The position numbers and the translations under genes were made by a program. This document shows positions 1 through 12,527 of a stretch of 64,000 bases of DNA, piece by piece. Numbering within the stretch: position 1 is the stretch's first letter; each line of letters opens with the position of its first letter. The DNA lies in assembly GCF_000764305.2 (NCBI RefSeq), contig NW_025935136.1:1-64000 (forward strand), written 5' to 3'. The stretch comes from Hyalella azteca. Taxonomy: Eukaryota; Arthropoda; Malacostraca; Amphipoda; Hyalellidae. The notes beneath the pieces are model-generated. The model was not told where the DNA came from. It worked only from the letters and a program-made list of their open reading frames with translations, and did no database searches.

Positions 1-1720
1 CAGAACAAATACAAGAATAACTGTTGAATGATCGCAAAAAAAATTATAAGGAAAATCGCGGTACAAAAATTAGAGACGCATGAGGCGCGGCTACACAGTT
101 ATCCGTAATCCATTTGGTTATTTTCAAGTTAATGTAATGTTAATGAGAGGAAGACCTGTTTAAGCAACAATCAATGTTGAACATAGATTTAACTCCTGTT
201 TCAAAAATCAATAAATTATTTTTCCATTAAAAATTGTGATTGTGGCCACTGAGATTGTGACATATGATCTAGGTTATTCACAAACACGATGGGTATTGTT
301 GATTCGTGTTAATAGCCAATGATTGCCGGAACGTGAATATCGTGAATGCATATTAGTTCAATTTTTCTATTATATAATTTGTTTTTGCTCCTGTTCTTTC
401 AATTTAGTATGTTTTTCTACTTTCTTTGTGATTGAAGAATATATAAATTAAATATAAATAATACACGTAGCATACGTCCAAATGAAAAACATACTCGCTA
501 TTTAGAGTAATATATGATTTCGTTGACGATGAAACATGTTGTTTTAATTCGTAGAGATGTTCTAGAATCATTATTAAAACGGCGGCTGCATCCGTTTTAG
601 TCTATCATTAATATACTCGATAGAAAAATTTTGTTGACAGAAAATGTCCATACGGAGGGATAACTAAGATTGGCTCTTTTGCGGATTCTGGTGAAGTTCT
701 AAACTTTTAACCGATATCTAAATATGGATATAAAAACCGTAGTTTTTACGCTGCGAAGGGAAGTTATTAAAAATTCAATTATTTACTTTAATCTAATGAT
801 TTTAGGATCTGAAAATTTCTCCGGCTATTCACGCGAGTATTAATCGTAATACAATTTCAATTGTAATTTAATTTTATGCATTTAATGAAATTTAATATAA
901 TTTAGCGCCATGACATTTTGTTGGAAAAAATTCGACGACTTCAGTGGTCGATGAATTATTGTCTGACCCGGCGACCATGACTTGTTAAAATATCATCGTG
1001 GTTGTAAAGTATGCATTATTTCAGCTGCGAAGTACAAGCCACGGAACTGCGCGTCTAGCTCATCCTGTTCAACTTAATTAAAACTTATTATTCAAAAATT
1101 TGTTGCAATGTCGAAGAAAATATGGTGAAATTTTATCGATCTAATGAAATTCGCGCAATTACTCATAAACTCGCTATAAACAAATTTTTGATACATTTTT
1201 AACGCTTGCGTGTTTGCTATGTTTAAAACATTACTTACAGTAAATGAGCCTAAAATGCCTGCCGCTAGCTTATAATATCGAAATTAATGACTAGAATCCG
1301 ATGGAAAATTATTGCCAAATTTTCCGTGTAAACGATCACAACAACATAAAGTATTGACACGATACATCAATATTTTAAATTTAGATTCAACGATATTTTA
1401 AGATATTCCCTGTCCGCAAAATGAATTTCTCTAATAAATTAAATATAAATGAATTACGCGAATTAAATATATAAAACTTAGCCTGGGACAGATATTCAAA
1501 TTCGATTTAAAGCTGGCACAGACGGTTTGCTTAGCCATCGGAGGGATTAAAAAGCGTCTGAAATTTTGGCTTAAACCGATACTCGAACACTCGGTAGGTC
1601 TAAAAATTACAGTTCAAAGTTATCAATTGTATATTTAACATAAAAATTAGGTTGGAAAAAACAATGTATCGAGTATGATAACAAATAATAATCGGTCACA
1701 ATACGAAATGCGCTAAAAAT
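1..1720. other. AT-rich stretch without recognisable features
   Basis: No coding-like run, splice-site pair, repeat or transposon end stood out on either strand. Stops are frequent in all frames. It reads as intron or intergenic DNA. Confidence 0.6.
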
Positions 1721-1723
1721 TAA

Positions 1724-1780
1724 TCACATAATAACTTACGTTATTATGTGACACATCATAACTTACGTTATTATGTGATT
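1724..1780. repeat. Duplicated hairpin (TCACATAATAA stem)
   Basis: TCACATAATAA at 1724-1734 pairs exactly with TTATTATGTGA at 1741-1751 across a 6-base loop, CTTACG. The right half is then repeated once more (1752-1780), so two head-to-tail copies of a palindrome stand side by side. This could be the remnant of a foldback element or a replication-slippage product. Confidence 0.75.
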
Positions 1781-1983
1781 ATTGACCCTAAATTTGATTC
1801 ATGAAATACGCTTGATCTTATTTCTGAGACCTCAAAATGAAAATTAACCACCTGCAGTTGAATTTCAAATGGTCAAAGCTTGTAAATTTTATTGATAAAT
1901 TTGGCGACATCAGCGAATAAAATAGTTACAAAGAGAGTGAATATAAATTAGACTACACATTTGACAAAGTCATGTTAACGCTA

Positions 1984-2036
1984 AAGTAATAATAATAATA
2001 AATAATAATAATAACAATAATAATAATAATAATGTT
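1984..2036. repeat. TAA/AAT trinucleotide microsatellite
   Basis: About 50 bases of TAA repeats, broken by one shifted unit and one ATAACA interruption. Confidence 0.9.
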
Positions 2037-2039
2037 AAT

Positions 2040-5000
2040 ATATCGAAGTTAAAGATTGGAAAAACTGAAAGGCATATATAACGTCATGTAAACAAGTCGT
2101 CGCCTGCTCCAATCTCACGAATAATGGACCTGCAGGATGTAGCGGTTGATTAATGTTGCCATTAGTTTTATGAAGAATAAAAATTACATAGAAAACTTAT
2201 TACTAAAGGAAGGAAAAATAAATGTTGTTGTAGGAGACACTATGCAGGACTTTCATCGCAACTATTTGAAAACTTTGATAACTTGGTATATTTACATCAC
2301 TTATGAAGTTAATTTAAGAAATGTTTATTATTTTCTGTTGATACACTTGTTTAATTGTAATTTGTATAGAGAGGTGATCCTCTACTGTAAGTTTGAAATT
2401 TTAACATTTTTAGAATTGGGGAAGATCCTGTTGTTTAAAAGCAAACATTTTACGTGTTACTTTTTACGTGTTAATAGCTACTTACAATATTAATGTTTAT
2501 TGTATGGATCTGGAGTAGCTCAAATATTCATAGTTCTGATGTTTTTTATTCAATTAAATATTCAATTTTTCTTTGCTCCCGCTCGTCACACCAATGGTTC
2601 AACACCGGAGAACGAGTTTGCTCAAACTCCATTTCCCGTTAATATGCCACTACTTTAATACATATACTTGTAATTATTTCTTAGCATTATTTGCTTTTTG
2701 GCATTGTTCTTATGATGATTATTGAAAATTATTTTCTGCTGATTATCATTAAATTCAGTATTTTGCTATAAGGATGCGGGGGCGGCATCCTGTCGTGTTC
2801 AGGGCATCAGTCATGCCCACGAGACAAGAAGGACTCCCTGGATGTTACCCTCAGTTTGGTTGCAGGTGTTGGCGGGGGTGGTTGTGCTCCATGTCTTGTT
2901 TCTACGTTGTTTTGGGACCATGCCACAGAGTGTCGAATCTCGTGTTAGGTTCGATTTCATTTTTTTCGGATGCTGAATTATAGGCTGAGCTTGTTATTGA
3001 AGAAAATAAATTTTCCATCATGGCTAAACGTGGATATCAGTTTTCAATGTCAAAGTTTGAATGTCATTGCGTGAAGTGAGGGCACACACCGCGTCCCCGG
3101 TGTGAGGTCATGCTGCTCTGCGTGTCCTGTTCACGCTCGCAGATCACGGGAATTTTACAAGAAAAAAAGCTGATCTGAAATTGTCTCAAGTGAAATAAAA
3201 TTTCTACACAAAAATTTGGTATGATGATAAATATTTTAAGATTTCCAGGATGCTTTTTCTCTTTGAAACAGTTGTTCATGGTTTTAATGGAATAATAAAA
3301 GAATTTAACTCTTTACATCCAAGTTGATGAAATATAGATATAGAAGATAATTCACGCTTCATTCTTAGTCACTTCAATTAACTGTGACAAAGCATGGTTA
3401 AACGCTGGCAACGAATTATTTTAATCGGAAAGCATGGAATATAAAATAGTGACTGAAAAACAATAGTGACTTTCAGAAAGTTTAATTTATTTCTGATAAA
3501 GTCTTTGTCTCTATTAGGGTTTCTAAGAGGATATAAAGCTGAAAGAGTCGTAGTAATTCCAAACGAGTAAATTGAAAATCATTCAATATATATCCTTCTT
3601 TGAACTTTCTTCACCGAATTGTCCAAGTATTCCTGATATTGTTTTTTGGGCTTCTCAGACATAATTGGGGGTCAATGCGCATGTCATTTAACTTACGTTA
3701 AATTCAGAGTACGCCGTATACTGAAAATTTAGTCTAAAACGTTAGAATGAATGAAATAAAATAAAAATAGATTATCAAAAATTAAAGCTGAGATTTACAA
3801 AAATCGAGCAACAATCTATATAATGTAATTTCACTGCAGTTCCATTCAAATTAATTTTTCACTCCATTTTATAACATAAAACTTCATTTGATATGTAATG
3901 ATCAATGATTTATTGATGGATATGTTTGATTTTGATAATTCAAATAAAGATTTTATTTGTTCTGTTGGAAATTAGAAAGAAATGGTGCATTAAACAACTG
4001 CACATTGCGTCGTCGAGTGGAGAGACAGTGAACGTATGGCAATAGTTAAATTAAAAAAGTTTATGTGTTGTTAATACGAGGAAAATTGAAAAAGTACGTG
4101 CAGCGAATTCATTCGGCTTATTAATTTTTTTGATTGACAGTGACAGTTTAAATTTTTAAAAGCCATAGGCGGGAAGCCTCAAGTGTAGCGGTTTAAGCAG
4201 TTGAGCAAAGATATGGAAATCGAAACGTTACGTTGGTGAAGGCTTATATTGAACCATATTTTTAGCAACAATTGACCAATTTGTGTTTCCACATAAATGT
4301 GTACCTGTCATCTCGAACAAAAATATTTCATTTGGGTGGTATGTCGTTTCATGCTGTTTTCCAGTCACATAATACAAGATTATTTAAGAATACGAGTGTG
4401 CTCATTACATAACTGAACAGCACGTACTATGAACCTTCAAGCATAATTCCTTACGGCAATTGTGGCAATTACTAATTGGCCTGGCCTATCTACTATTATT
4501 ATCCTTTTTATTTTCAAATATATATAGAATTAACCCCATTTGTGTATCAAAATTTGATCGGTAACGAATGAAAAACGCTATAAAATGGAAACAAATAAGA
4601 AATTTGGCTGCTTAAAAATATTTTATTATACTCCTCTGTGAACGTATTCACAAAATTTGAAAAACAAAAAAATATTTTCGGCTCTGAATTTTTCATCGCA
4701 TCCACTTTTGATTTTAAATTGAAGTGAACAAATAAGTACTCCTATTTTATTTCAATTTAATGGAAAGTATTTTCTTAAATATATGTATAAGATATGTAAC
4801 GGAACATGAGTTTTTGTAAGAGAAATGGCAAATGCAAGGGAGGCTGTTCACTGGGCTGCTAGTAATAATTTTGTGTAGCATGGGTTTAACAACGGTTTTG
4901 TTATTTTACGAACTTGTTTAGTGAATAAACCAGTTCTCCCATTCTCTAGCGACACAAAACTCATCCCAGTACACTTGAGACGAACCAACGCTCTAAAGTT

Positions 5001-5060
5001 GATCTCTGACTAATACCACTGCAAAATGAGCATAAAATGATCACACTCTGGGCAGATTAT
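2040..5060. other. Intronic or intergenic AT-rich DNA
   Basis: Short open frames such as 2146-2493 and 2774-2983 have no splice context, no recognisable motif and AT-driven composition, so I do not call them genes. No transposon ends were seen. Confidence 0.5.
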
Positions 5061-5218
5061 CAGGGCCTATACTTTTAAAAAAGTTAAGAGATCGTAAGTG
5101 AATCAGCCAATCATTGACGGCCTTTCAAGCAAAATCCACCAATCATAGACAAGAAAATAAAGCTGAGTACTTACGTTCACTTAGCGAGTTTTGAAAGTAT
5201 GGCCCCTGGACTGTTAGC
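5061..5218 (-). mobile_element. MITE family 1, copy 1
   Basis: Non-autonomous inverted-repeat element with ends CAGGGCCTATACTTTTAAAA and TTTTGAAAGTATGGCCCCTG. The body is shared with copies at 38328, 38912, 49435 and 50976. Conserved internal features are two CCAAT boxes (GCCAATCA and ACCAATCA) and the segment AGTACTTACGTTCACTTAGC. No coding capacity. A clear target-site duplication was not found, so the superfamily is open; CAGGG-type ends would suit hAT. Confidence 0.85.
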
Positions 5219-6104
5219 AGGAATTTGACTGCTGTTTTCTTCTGAAATAGAGGGGTTACCAATGGTGATTAGTTTAATAGATTTCCTTGCAATCATCAGT
5301 GTTGCCAACAATAAAGCTGAAACTTTCTTCTGACCATGACACTCGTTACGTGTAGTCCATCCTCATTGAGCTGTGCATACTCGAGCGAACAAAATAATTA
5401 TTTCACTATTCCAATAAAGCTCAGAAAATGTTCTTCCATTAGCTTCTCAGACTTTTCTGTCCGATAGTTCAGTATTTTAACTTGCCTGACTACGACACTG
5501 AACACTTGCGTTAGGATCGATAAATAGTTTATGAACATGAGACCAATACCAAATAATTCTGGATCATACTTTTTATGTGAGTGCCAAAAGAACCAATTGC
5601 TGAACTTCCCCCAGCTGACCGGGTGTTAATTAATTAGTGTTGCAACAAATTTTAATAGAATTCCTTATATGGCTGTCGGAATGTTCAATGTTTTTTCATT
5701 AATAGAATAGAAGAAATAGTCTTAATAGAAAGGTACGTAAGCTTTAATCCACCATCCGTCAATCAAAACCATCAATTATTTTACTCGTTAAACTTCATTT
5801 AAATTGCTGCAGACAAGATTTAAGAGCACCTTTCCCTTATGCCGGCGCACCAAGGGCTTACTTCTGTAGCCAAAATTTTGGGCTCATACCTGGCATCCTC
5901 GAGTGGCCTCTTTTGATGCATATTGCGGAGCATCTTTAGCTTCCCGTAATGGATGTTTGCTATCGATCCTACGGACGCGTGTGCCTCCTAGACCAACTTC
6001 TAATGAACCTTTTCGCATTCATCCGGATCTTTCCTGGCCGAACTTCAGAAGAGCTAAAGTTGTAGCCATTTTGAGGAGCTCAAAAAATGTTCAATCTTTC
6101 GCTT
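5219..6104. other. Unique sequence left of the 34-bp minisatellite
   Basis: From about 5815 the GC content rises and an open frame runs 5903-6154 into the first decayed minisatellite units. Its predicted peptide shows no motif and there are no convincing splice sites, so it is left uncalled. Confidence 0.4.
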
Positions 6105-6665
6105 TCCCGCGACCTCTTGATGGGTCAAACTTTCGGTTCTCCGCGACATCTTGATGGTGTAGCATATCGGTTCTTGTGATCTCGTGTCATATTCGATTTG
6201 TTTCAGCGTGACCTCTTGATGGCGCAAGATTTTGTTTCAGCGTGACCTCTTGATGGCGCAAGATTTTGTTTCAGCGTGACCTCTTGATGGCGCAAGATTT
6301 TGTTTCAGCGTGACCTCATGATGGCGCAAGATTTTGTTTCAGCGTGACCTCTTGATGGTGCAAGCTTTTGGTTCAGCGTGACCTCTTGATGGTGCAAGCT
6401 TTTGGTTCAGCGTGACCTCTTAATGGCGCAAGATTTTGTTTCAGCGTGACCTCTTGATGGTGCAAGCTTTTGTTTCAGCGTGACCTCTTGATGGTGCAAG
6501 CTTTTGGTTCAGCGTGACCTCTTGATGGCGCAAGATATTGTTTCAGCGTGACCTCTTGATGGTGCAAGATTTTGTTTCAGCGTGACCTCTTGATGGTGTA
6601 AGCTTTTGTTTTAGCGTGACCTCTTGATGGTGCAAGTTTTTGTTCCAAGTGACCTCTTGATGGTG
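6105..6665. repeat. 34-bp minisatellite
   Basis: Tandem array with a period of exactly 34 bases; CAGCGTGACCTCTTGATGG recurs at 6204, 6238, 6272, 6306 and onward to about 6646. There are about 14 close copies plus two or three decayed units at the left edge. Copies differ mainly at GGC/GGT and AGATTTT/AGCTTTT, and the two variants alternate in blocks, suggesting unequal exchange. The unit is not a multiple of three and encodes nothing consistent. Confidence 0.95.
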
Positions 6666-6711
6666 AAAAATACCAGAATTCAGCTAAACTTGAGGGCTTT
6701 CTCACGTTGTT

Positions 6712-6744
6712 CAGCCGTTATTTCTTTCATTGAAATAACGGCTG
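6712..6744. repeat. Perfect 13-bp hairpin
   Basis: CAGCCGTTATTTC pairs with GAAATAACGGCTG across a 7-base loop, about 50 bases beyond the minisatellite. It could be a decayed foldback transposon end; no role is evident. Confidence 0.75.
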
Positions 6745-7043
6745 TCCTTTTATTTGTTGTTCACAAAAGAAATTTAAGCATTCAATACCGAAACAAAGGT
6801 GCACTGTAATAATCTATTTTCTTTGCACTATAGTTGAATAATTAAAACCGGAAGAATTATTAATACTAAAATAGGAATGCAGTGTTAATTTTACTATAAT
6901 TTAATAATAATTGCAGTAATAATTTAATTTTACTTTTAATAAGTAATAACTCCACGGCTAATGTAAGAAGTTCAGTCGGAGAAACGTTTTCGATGAAATC
7001 TTGTCCCCAACATTCATGCCTTCACCACGTCTGAGATATTAAG

Positions 7044-7123
7044 GCTCTAGAGTATCTGGAGCAAAATATATTGAGGCAGTCAGAACATTTTCAGCAGACG
7101 TTATAGCTCAGTGCCTCCGGCGA
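7044..7123 (+). CDS. Candidate internal exon of the long plus-strand gene
   Basis: An open frame of 26 codons lies between an acceptor (ACGTCTGAGATATTAAG, ending at 7043) and a good donor (CGA|GTAAGA at 7124). It enters in phase 1 and leaves in phase 0. The encoded peptide ends with FSADVIAQCLRR and has balanced composition unlike its AT-rich surroundings. A stronger acceptor (ACATTTTCAG at 7094) would give a 29-base microexon in the same frame. Leaving in phase 0 fits the phase-0 entry of the 41098 exon, where the next residues would be LSARTSKRS. A short exon like this can arise by chance, so the call rests on phase agreement and peptide quality only. Confidence 0.3.
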
Positions 7124-7129
7124 GTAAGA

Positions 7130-8340
7130 ATATACAAGCGAACGGTAGCATATGACAGGCTGCTTAAATTTTCAGTCGCCCTATAATGGGAAGTGGCTTC
7201 AAATAAACTCGCTCGTGTGAATAATATACGAATTGTTTTCTCAGTGTTAAAATTTTATCCAAAGATTGAATTATAAAATTCTAAGCATATCAAGGCTAAC
7301 TTAGTGTTTAGTGTGCTCATCTGCACCCGAGAATCACTCTGGAAAAATATTAACATGCAATTTCTGGCTGCATAATCTTCGACATATAATATTTTAGCCT
7401 CATTTACTCGACTTTAAATTTAATAATATAAGTATGCAAAATTATCACATAATTTTATTCTGGAATCATCTACAGTGTTTAGTTTGATTCTCTCTGCATT
7501 GTAGTATACTAGAATATTTGGCAATCAATTGGGACGACCTGCCTCTTCTTAAACAGATAACGCAACTGAATTAGAAGAAAGTTCTCCAATACGTGCGATC
7601 GAGGGGAGACCCCCCAAAAAACTGACTTATTTTTTAAAATATTTATTCATTTATCCAAAATCTTCTGTTACAATTTGCTTAAGTGAACACCAAGTCATTT
7701 GGACAGTTCCGCATGTCCGTCAATACTTATACGTCAATCTTCAAGGAATGGGTCTTTAATTTTTGCAACATGTTCATAAGTGCGGTAAGTGGAAGCGAGG
7801 CTTGTCATCAATTGACATTTCCCCTTTTTAAAAGTTATAAAACCATTCAAAAACTTGCGTTCTTCCCATAGCATCGTCCTTGTAGGCTGTCTGTAGCATT
7901 TCCTTGCCAGTTTCTCTCAGAATTTGATGGCAGCAAATTGCTCACGAAAATCAGCCATCATCAAGAAGCGAAAAGCGCGCTAAACTATTGTCACAATAAC
8001 AATTTGCAATAATGGAACACGGCCTTCAGGAGCATCAATACGTGACACGCTAATTAAGGAATGTCATTAGCATATTCACATACTGGGAGAATGCGGGACT
8101 ACTGAAAATTCGCCCATCACACAGTCAGTCCGTTTCTTTAGTCCCCCACGTATCCACGATCAGTGAAAAAAATTATTTTAATAGTATAGTATTTTTAATG
8201 GTAATAGTATTTCAAACCTTAACAACAGTTGTAATTTGCGTCAGTGCGTAGTATACGATAGTTGTTATTTGCAGTAATTTTTCTAACTGTTGTAATTCAC
8301 TTTTGTTTTAATTTGCGCTAAGATTCCTGTTGCTGGTGCT
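7130..8340. other. Intron-like sequence with one weaker exon candidate
   Basis: Apart from the 7684-7784 candidate, this stretch is AT-rich with scattered stops. No repeats or transposon ends were recognised. Confidence 0.4.
7684..7784 (+). CDS. Weak candidate exon, possible alternative to 7044-7123
   Basis: A 33-codon open frame follows a pyrimidine-containing acceptor (TTACAATTTGCTTAAG) and ends at a perfect donor core (GCG|GTAAGT). It enters in phase 1 and leaves in phase 0, the same phases as 7044-7123, so the two could only be alternatives. The predicted peptide has an aromatic, membrane-like end (WVFNFCNMFISA). Composition is close to background, so this may be chance. Confidence 0.2.
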
Positions 8341-8346
8341 TTTTTC

Positions 8347-8501
8347 CATTCGAGACGAGACAACAGGGTTTGTCCCGGATAGCTGTAAAAAGTGGGAATT
8401 CCTGGGCAATAACGAGACGAGAAGAGACGTCCCGATTAAAATAGGGGTTTTACAATTTCCCGGAATTTCATCTTTTATAACGAGACATAGCGAGACATAC
8501 T
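8347..8501 (+). repeat. GAGACGAGAC/CCCGG dispersed repeat, copy 1
   Basis: Contains GAGACGAGAC runs, TCCCGG motifs, TTTCCCGGAATTT and a final ACGAGACATAGCGAGACAT. The same order of motifs recurs at 33070-33252, and a related subfamily at 13555-13800 and 35493-35713. No open frame or terminal repeats were identified, so the element type is unknown. Confidence 0.8.
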
Positions 8502-8589
8502 AGTTAATCCTTAATATGTAATTAGAATAATGAATTGTTTCAGAAATTATCTGATCAAAATTTTGTCTGTTTACGGCGTTTTAGGAGAA

Positions 8590-8870
8590 TTAATATGTAA
8601 AATGACTTCGCTATATTACCCATTTAGCAACTTTGATAGGCGAGAGCAAAATGAAAAACGGAAATAATTGTTATAAATGCGCAGCTGGATGAATTATTAC
8701 AGATTTTTTAATTTTGTTGCAGATTAAAAGAAAAAATTTATGCGCAACTGAACAGTTTTTGAACGGACCTGCATAAAATTTAAAACACATCTAATTAATA
8801 GTCAGACTCCGCGGTTGGAATCGACGTAAATTTTTGTGTTGCTTACTTTTCGATTTAAACTACGGTTAGT
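8590..8870 (+). repeat. Dispersed repeat, partner at 15495-15855
   Basis: Shares blocks such as TTTAGCAACTTTGA, AATAATTGTTATAAA, GAATTATTACAGATTTTT and AGACTCCGCGGT with the reverse complement of 15495-15855. The partner has about 100 extra AT-rich bases in the middle. The phrase around GAACGGACCTGCATAAAAT resembles repeats inside the hAT element at 55357, suggesting the interior of another DNA transposon. Confidence 0.75.
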
Positions 8871-9429
8871 ACTAATCGTGACTAATTGGCTAGTAGCCTC
8901 GTGTATGTGATATGTGTATTTCTGTGCACATCTATATGAATAGTAATTAAGTAAGACCTGAGGGAATTGGCCCGGTTGTAGCGATGATTTGAGGATAATG
9001 AAGAAAGCGTAACGATTATTGAATATTACTTAGGACTAAAGTTCAGCTTACAGTCTGGGATGAAATAGGATTATATGTTGAAGCTTCAACATTAATTCAT
9101 TCGGCGTCCAATTAAAGTAAAGATTAACAAGTCTAGAGTATATCCGCCGGGCGTTCTCTACAGTGACGTTGAGTTAGCAGTACTGTCCTGTTTGACATGG
9201 ACGTAAGCAATGGGTTATATCGACAGCGGTCCTCGCCCATGACTGAAGTTAATCGCTCGAGACAGCGCTTATATAGCTTCGTCATTCGGCGTCACCAAGG
9301 GCGTGACTTGCTAAACTGGGAAGCCAATCACAATAATATGTTTATGAACATACCGCAAAGAAGGAAATTATCTTTCAACAAGGACGTTATTAATGAGGAA
9401 ATGTCCGGGTCAAATGGTATTAACATCGT

Positions 9430-10078
9430 CACCTTACATGTGTACACGAGCACTGCCTGCTTCAGGGGTTAATAGCGGGAGCGGCCAGTAGCTTTTTCAA
9501 CAATCTTTTGTTTGAAATTAAACGACCGAGAGGTCAAACGAACAAGTTCAGGGAGCATAAAGTGGCGCGTTTTCTACTTGGTTGGGACTAATTACTCTCA
9601 TCTGCGGTAGGCTACAGGTAACATAAGTGACTTTCTTGAATTCTTCTCTGGGTTGTAAACTTTGGGTTACTAGCTGACATCAAAATTTACCGCGTATTCG
9701 TTTACTATTCTCATGTAGGACTCAGCTTTTAAAATTCAGTACAGCCTCGTCTTAATAGCAGATGTTTTCAAGTTCGTCTAATGCCATATCGAGTCTCTGT
9801 TTTAGCCAACAATGTTTCTCCAGCCTAAGAACTACCCAGCGTCGTCACGAAGAAAGTGTCCATGTTTGGCCGACGTGTTGCAACCACTGCCTTTGTAAAT
9901 ATCACCACAAAGTTTGCACATACTATTGGCATCGATAATACTTCGGTGATCATGGGTCTCGCCTGTTCTTTGCTCCTCAAAATATTTCCAATTACCACTT
10001 CTGATTCGTGGCATAATGTAGGGCCCAAGAAAACCCATCCACACTCTACCGAGCGGCTAACCGATCGACACTGCGTCG
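9430..10078 (-). mobile_element. BED zinc-finger transposon fragment, copy 1
   Basis: On the minus strand, 10044-9832 encodes SGNWKYFEEQRTGE followed by MCKLCGD and GCNTSAKHGHFL. This W-x-Y-F, C-x2-C, NTS-x4-H pattern is the BED finger found at the N-terminus of hAT and related transposases. The C-x2-C pair and one His are visible; the final His is absent, so the finger is broken. No catalytic transposase domain follows. The whole stretch aligns with the opposite strand of 14037-15440, including non-coding flanks, so both are copies of one non-autonomous or decayed element. Copy 1 lacks about 600 bases present in copy 2. Confidence 0.7.
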
Positions 10079-10099
10079 CCGGCTCGCAAAGATGTTAAA

Positions 10100-12300
10100 T
10101 TAAGCGTGCGGAACTTGTATGCTTCTCGTAATTCGCGATTAAAGGCTGTTTTTGAATAATGAAACAGGATACTTTTTTCTTCATCAACAAGTTCGATTGT
10201 CATGAAATGATTTGAATAAGGTTGGTTTGATTTCTTTCACGAAATGGAAAGAAAGATTCTAATCTAACTGAAGTTGCTCGATCAGTAAAAAATTCAATTA
10301 TATAAAAAATGCAAAAATTTCGCGTTCTTGTCATTGCCCAAATTTCTCATCGCATTCACCGATGGAAGCCAGCCAGGGGTTTGCCCGGTGTATTAAAACA
10401 GTGTAGAATGAGGTCGAGTGTGATGTCCCTTATTATTTTCCTTAATTAATTTGTTTCGCGCCTCATGAGAGGCGCTGGTGAGGCTGCCTCCATCGCCTCA
10501 CTTTAGTTTGCTTTAAAAACTGCATTTTGGCAACCTTAAAATTAAGTCTCAACAGAAATTTTAGTCGCTTTATAGAAATCAAGTCGTGGCCGACGATGGG
10601 CCACCGATGTTTAATGACACTGAGTAGTCGTCCTTTCAACAGGTGATGCCTTGATAAGAACTTCTCATCCTGGCAAAGGCATGGAAGCGGTAAAAAAGGC
10701 GCTGATAGGACACAAATTAATTGAAAAGCCAAGAGGGAAATTCAGCTTAGTTAGGATTATATAGCGTAATATACTGCCAGAATTAATGTGGCGTCATTGC
10801 ACTTTAAGGAGACACAAGGAACTTCTCATCTACTACAATCACCACTTAATTTTTCAAGTTTATGTTACAATGACTTATCCTTGTTAGTTCCGTCGTCTAA
10901 CAATTTTAGTCAATAAAACTAGAAATAAAATTTCTTTTCGAATGGAATTTAATTCAAGATTAAGATTTCTTTCTTTTTGCAACTCATCAAAAACAAATGA
11001 GTTAATATTAGAAGACTCAACGTTGTTGAAACGCACCCTACGTACACGAATTTTTGTCTACCCTTCAACAGATATGAGCTGGAAACATTCATCTAATGAA
11101 TTCAAATGCTTAGTAAGCCCCACAGAGAAGTTCTTATATAAACCGTTTTCAGAAAGGAAGCTCGGAGTACGGCAGTTAAGAATTGTGTCACATTTTCATA
11201 CATGCCCTAGCACGCGTACACTAGGAATAAGCCTATTTGTAACTTAATTGCTCTCATGCTAGAAAAAAGCCCTTGGGCTCGAATGTTCATTGTAATTAAT
11301 TAATTTAAATAATTAATTTCTTGGGCCTAATTAATTCTTTGTAGTGTAATTAGGCAAGATGTTTTAATAGGCTCGAATGAATGTTCTTACGAGGACGCAG
11401 GATGTCGCTGAAAATTTTGCTCTAGCCAGAGCCATCGGCGCCAAACTCTTCGGTCCACCGAACATTCTGACATTGGCAAACTTAGCGCATTTAACGATCT
11501 TTATTGAGTATACTATACAATTAGAAAAGACTTGTGCTGAAGTTCTTGTCTCAAATCAGCGTCTAATCTTCAATTTCGATTTAAGAGCGAATTTGTAAAA
11601 GAAATCTTTGAGTCTATTAAACTGTCATGGCGCTTACAAATTATAATTTGTATTTATTTATTAATTAATTTTTATCTAATGCTAGCAGCTAGGCCCAGTG
11701 TTCCCACGAAGAGATTATCCTGGAGTTTTCAAAATCACTTTCTGCGTTAAAATAATCGTATATATTTTCGAAAGGAAATATTTCAAGGGGAAATATATTT
11801 CTTTTCAATAGAGTTTTCAATACAATTTGCGTGTACTTGACTGAAAAGTGAAAACGTCCGTTACATTTTGTAACATACATAACTTGAATTTCCGGTCATG
11901 ATATGTCTCGTGATTACGAAGCTGCAAAAAATGGTTTAATTAAGGTGATGCACGCATTGTAGGAGTGCTTGAATTAATTACTGAATGATAGTGTAATAGT
12001 TGTCTTGAATCAGCGCAAATATTCCTATACTAATGCATTAGTCGTCCTGTTACAGTCCAAATATTATTGGTGGTGCGGTGTTCGTTCTGTCTAGCTTATT
12101 TGAAACCGTTTTTTCGCTTATTTTCTTGCTCTTGATTAGCTTCTTAATTAAGTTTCCATTTTAAAACATTAATGCCGATTATCTAAAAGAAAACACAACA
12201 ATAGCGTAAAAAGAATTAGGTCCAAATGGAAGAAGATTTAAAACTTTTTCCGATTCTTCAGCTTTGGTGCCGCCACAGTGCTACCCACAATCATTACGTT
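10100..12300. other. Intronic or intergenic sequence
   Basis: Open frames at 10463-10732 (minus), 10942-11247 and 11377-11598 were inspected and show no domain signatures or convincing splice borders. 11285-11335 is an AATTAATT-rich palindromic patch. Nothing else is supported. Confidence 0.45.
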
Positions 12301-12303
12301 TAG

Positions 12304-12527
12304 TTTATTAAGTTTATTGAGAAAAGAGTAAAAAAAATTGTGGTTGAATCAAAAAATAAAGTTTGGGCTTCTTTGATGACGAGCAGCTACTCAGCTATAA
12401 TTCTCTCTGGGGTGACAAGCTGAGGCCGCCTTCATCTCCAGGTGCTATATATGTCAACGAGGAGGTCTACAACAAAGTGCTGGACACCTTACAGCAACGG
12501 AACATTACTCCTACACTGAAATGTTAG
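12304..12527 (+). pseudogene. Coding-like remnant running into a minisatellite
   Basis: Two overlapping frames read like protein. The first (12304-12366) encodes a basic amphipathic stretch ending VVESKNKVW. A single-base shift at about 12366 leads into a frame open to 12527 that contains FFDDEQLLSYNSLWGDKL and VNEEVYNKVLDTLQQRN. Composition and GC content are higher than the neighbourhood. The last 35 bases are the first unit of the 44-bp minisatellite. I do not recognise the family. It could be a decayed gene or transposon ORF, or an exon with a border I misjudge. Confidence 0.35.

Noticed and set aside
5700..5745. Donor-like GAAAG|GTACGT preceded by an AG-bounded 27-base interval
   Set aside because: The interval is A-rich, encodes nothing notable and fits no phase constraint with confidence.
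6105..6665. CRISPR-like array
   Set aside because: Units are contiguous with no unique spacers, and the context is eukaryotic; it is a plain minisatellite.
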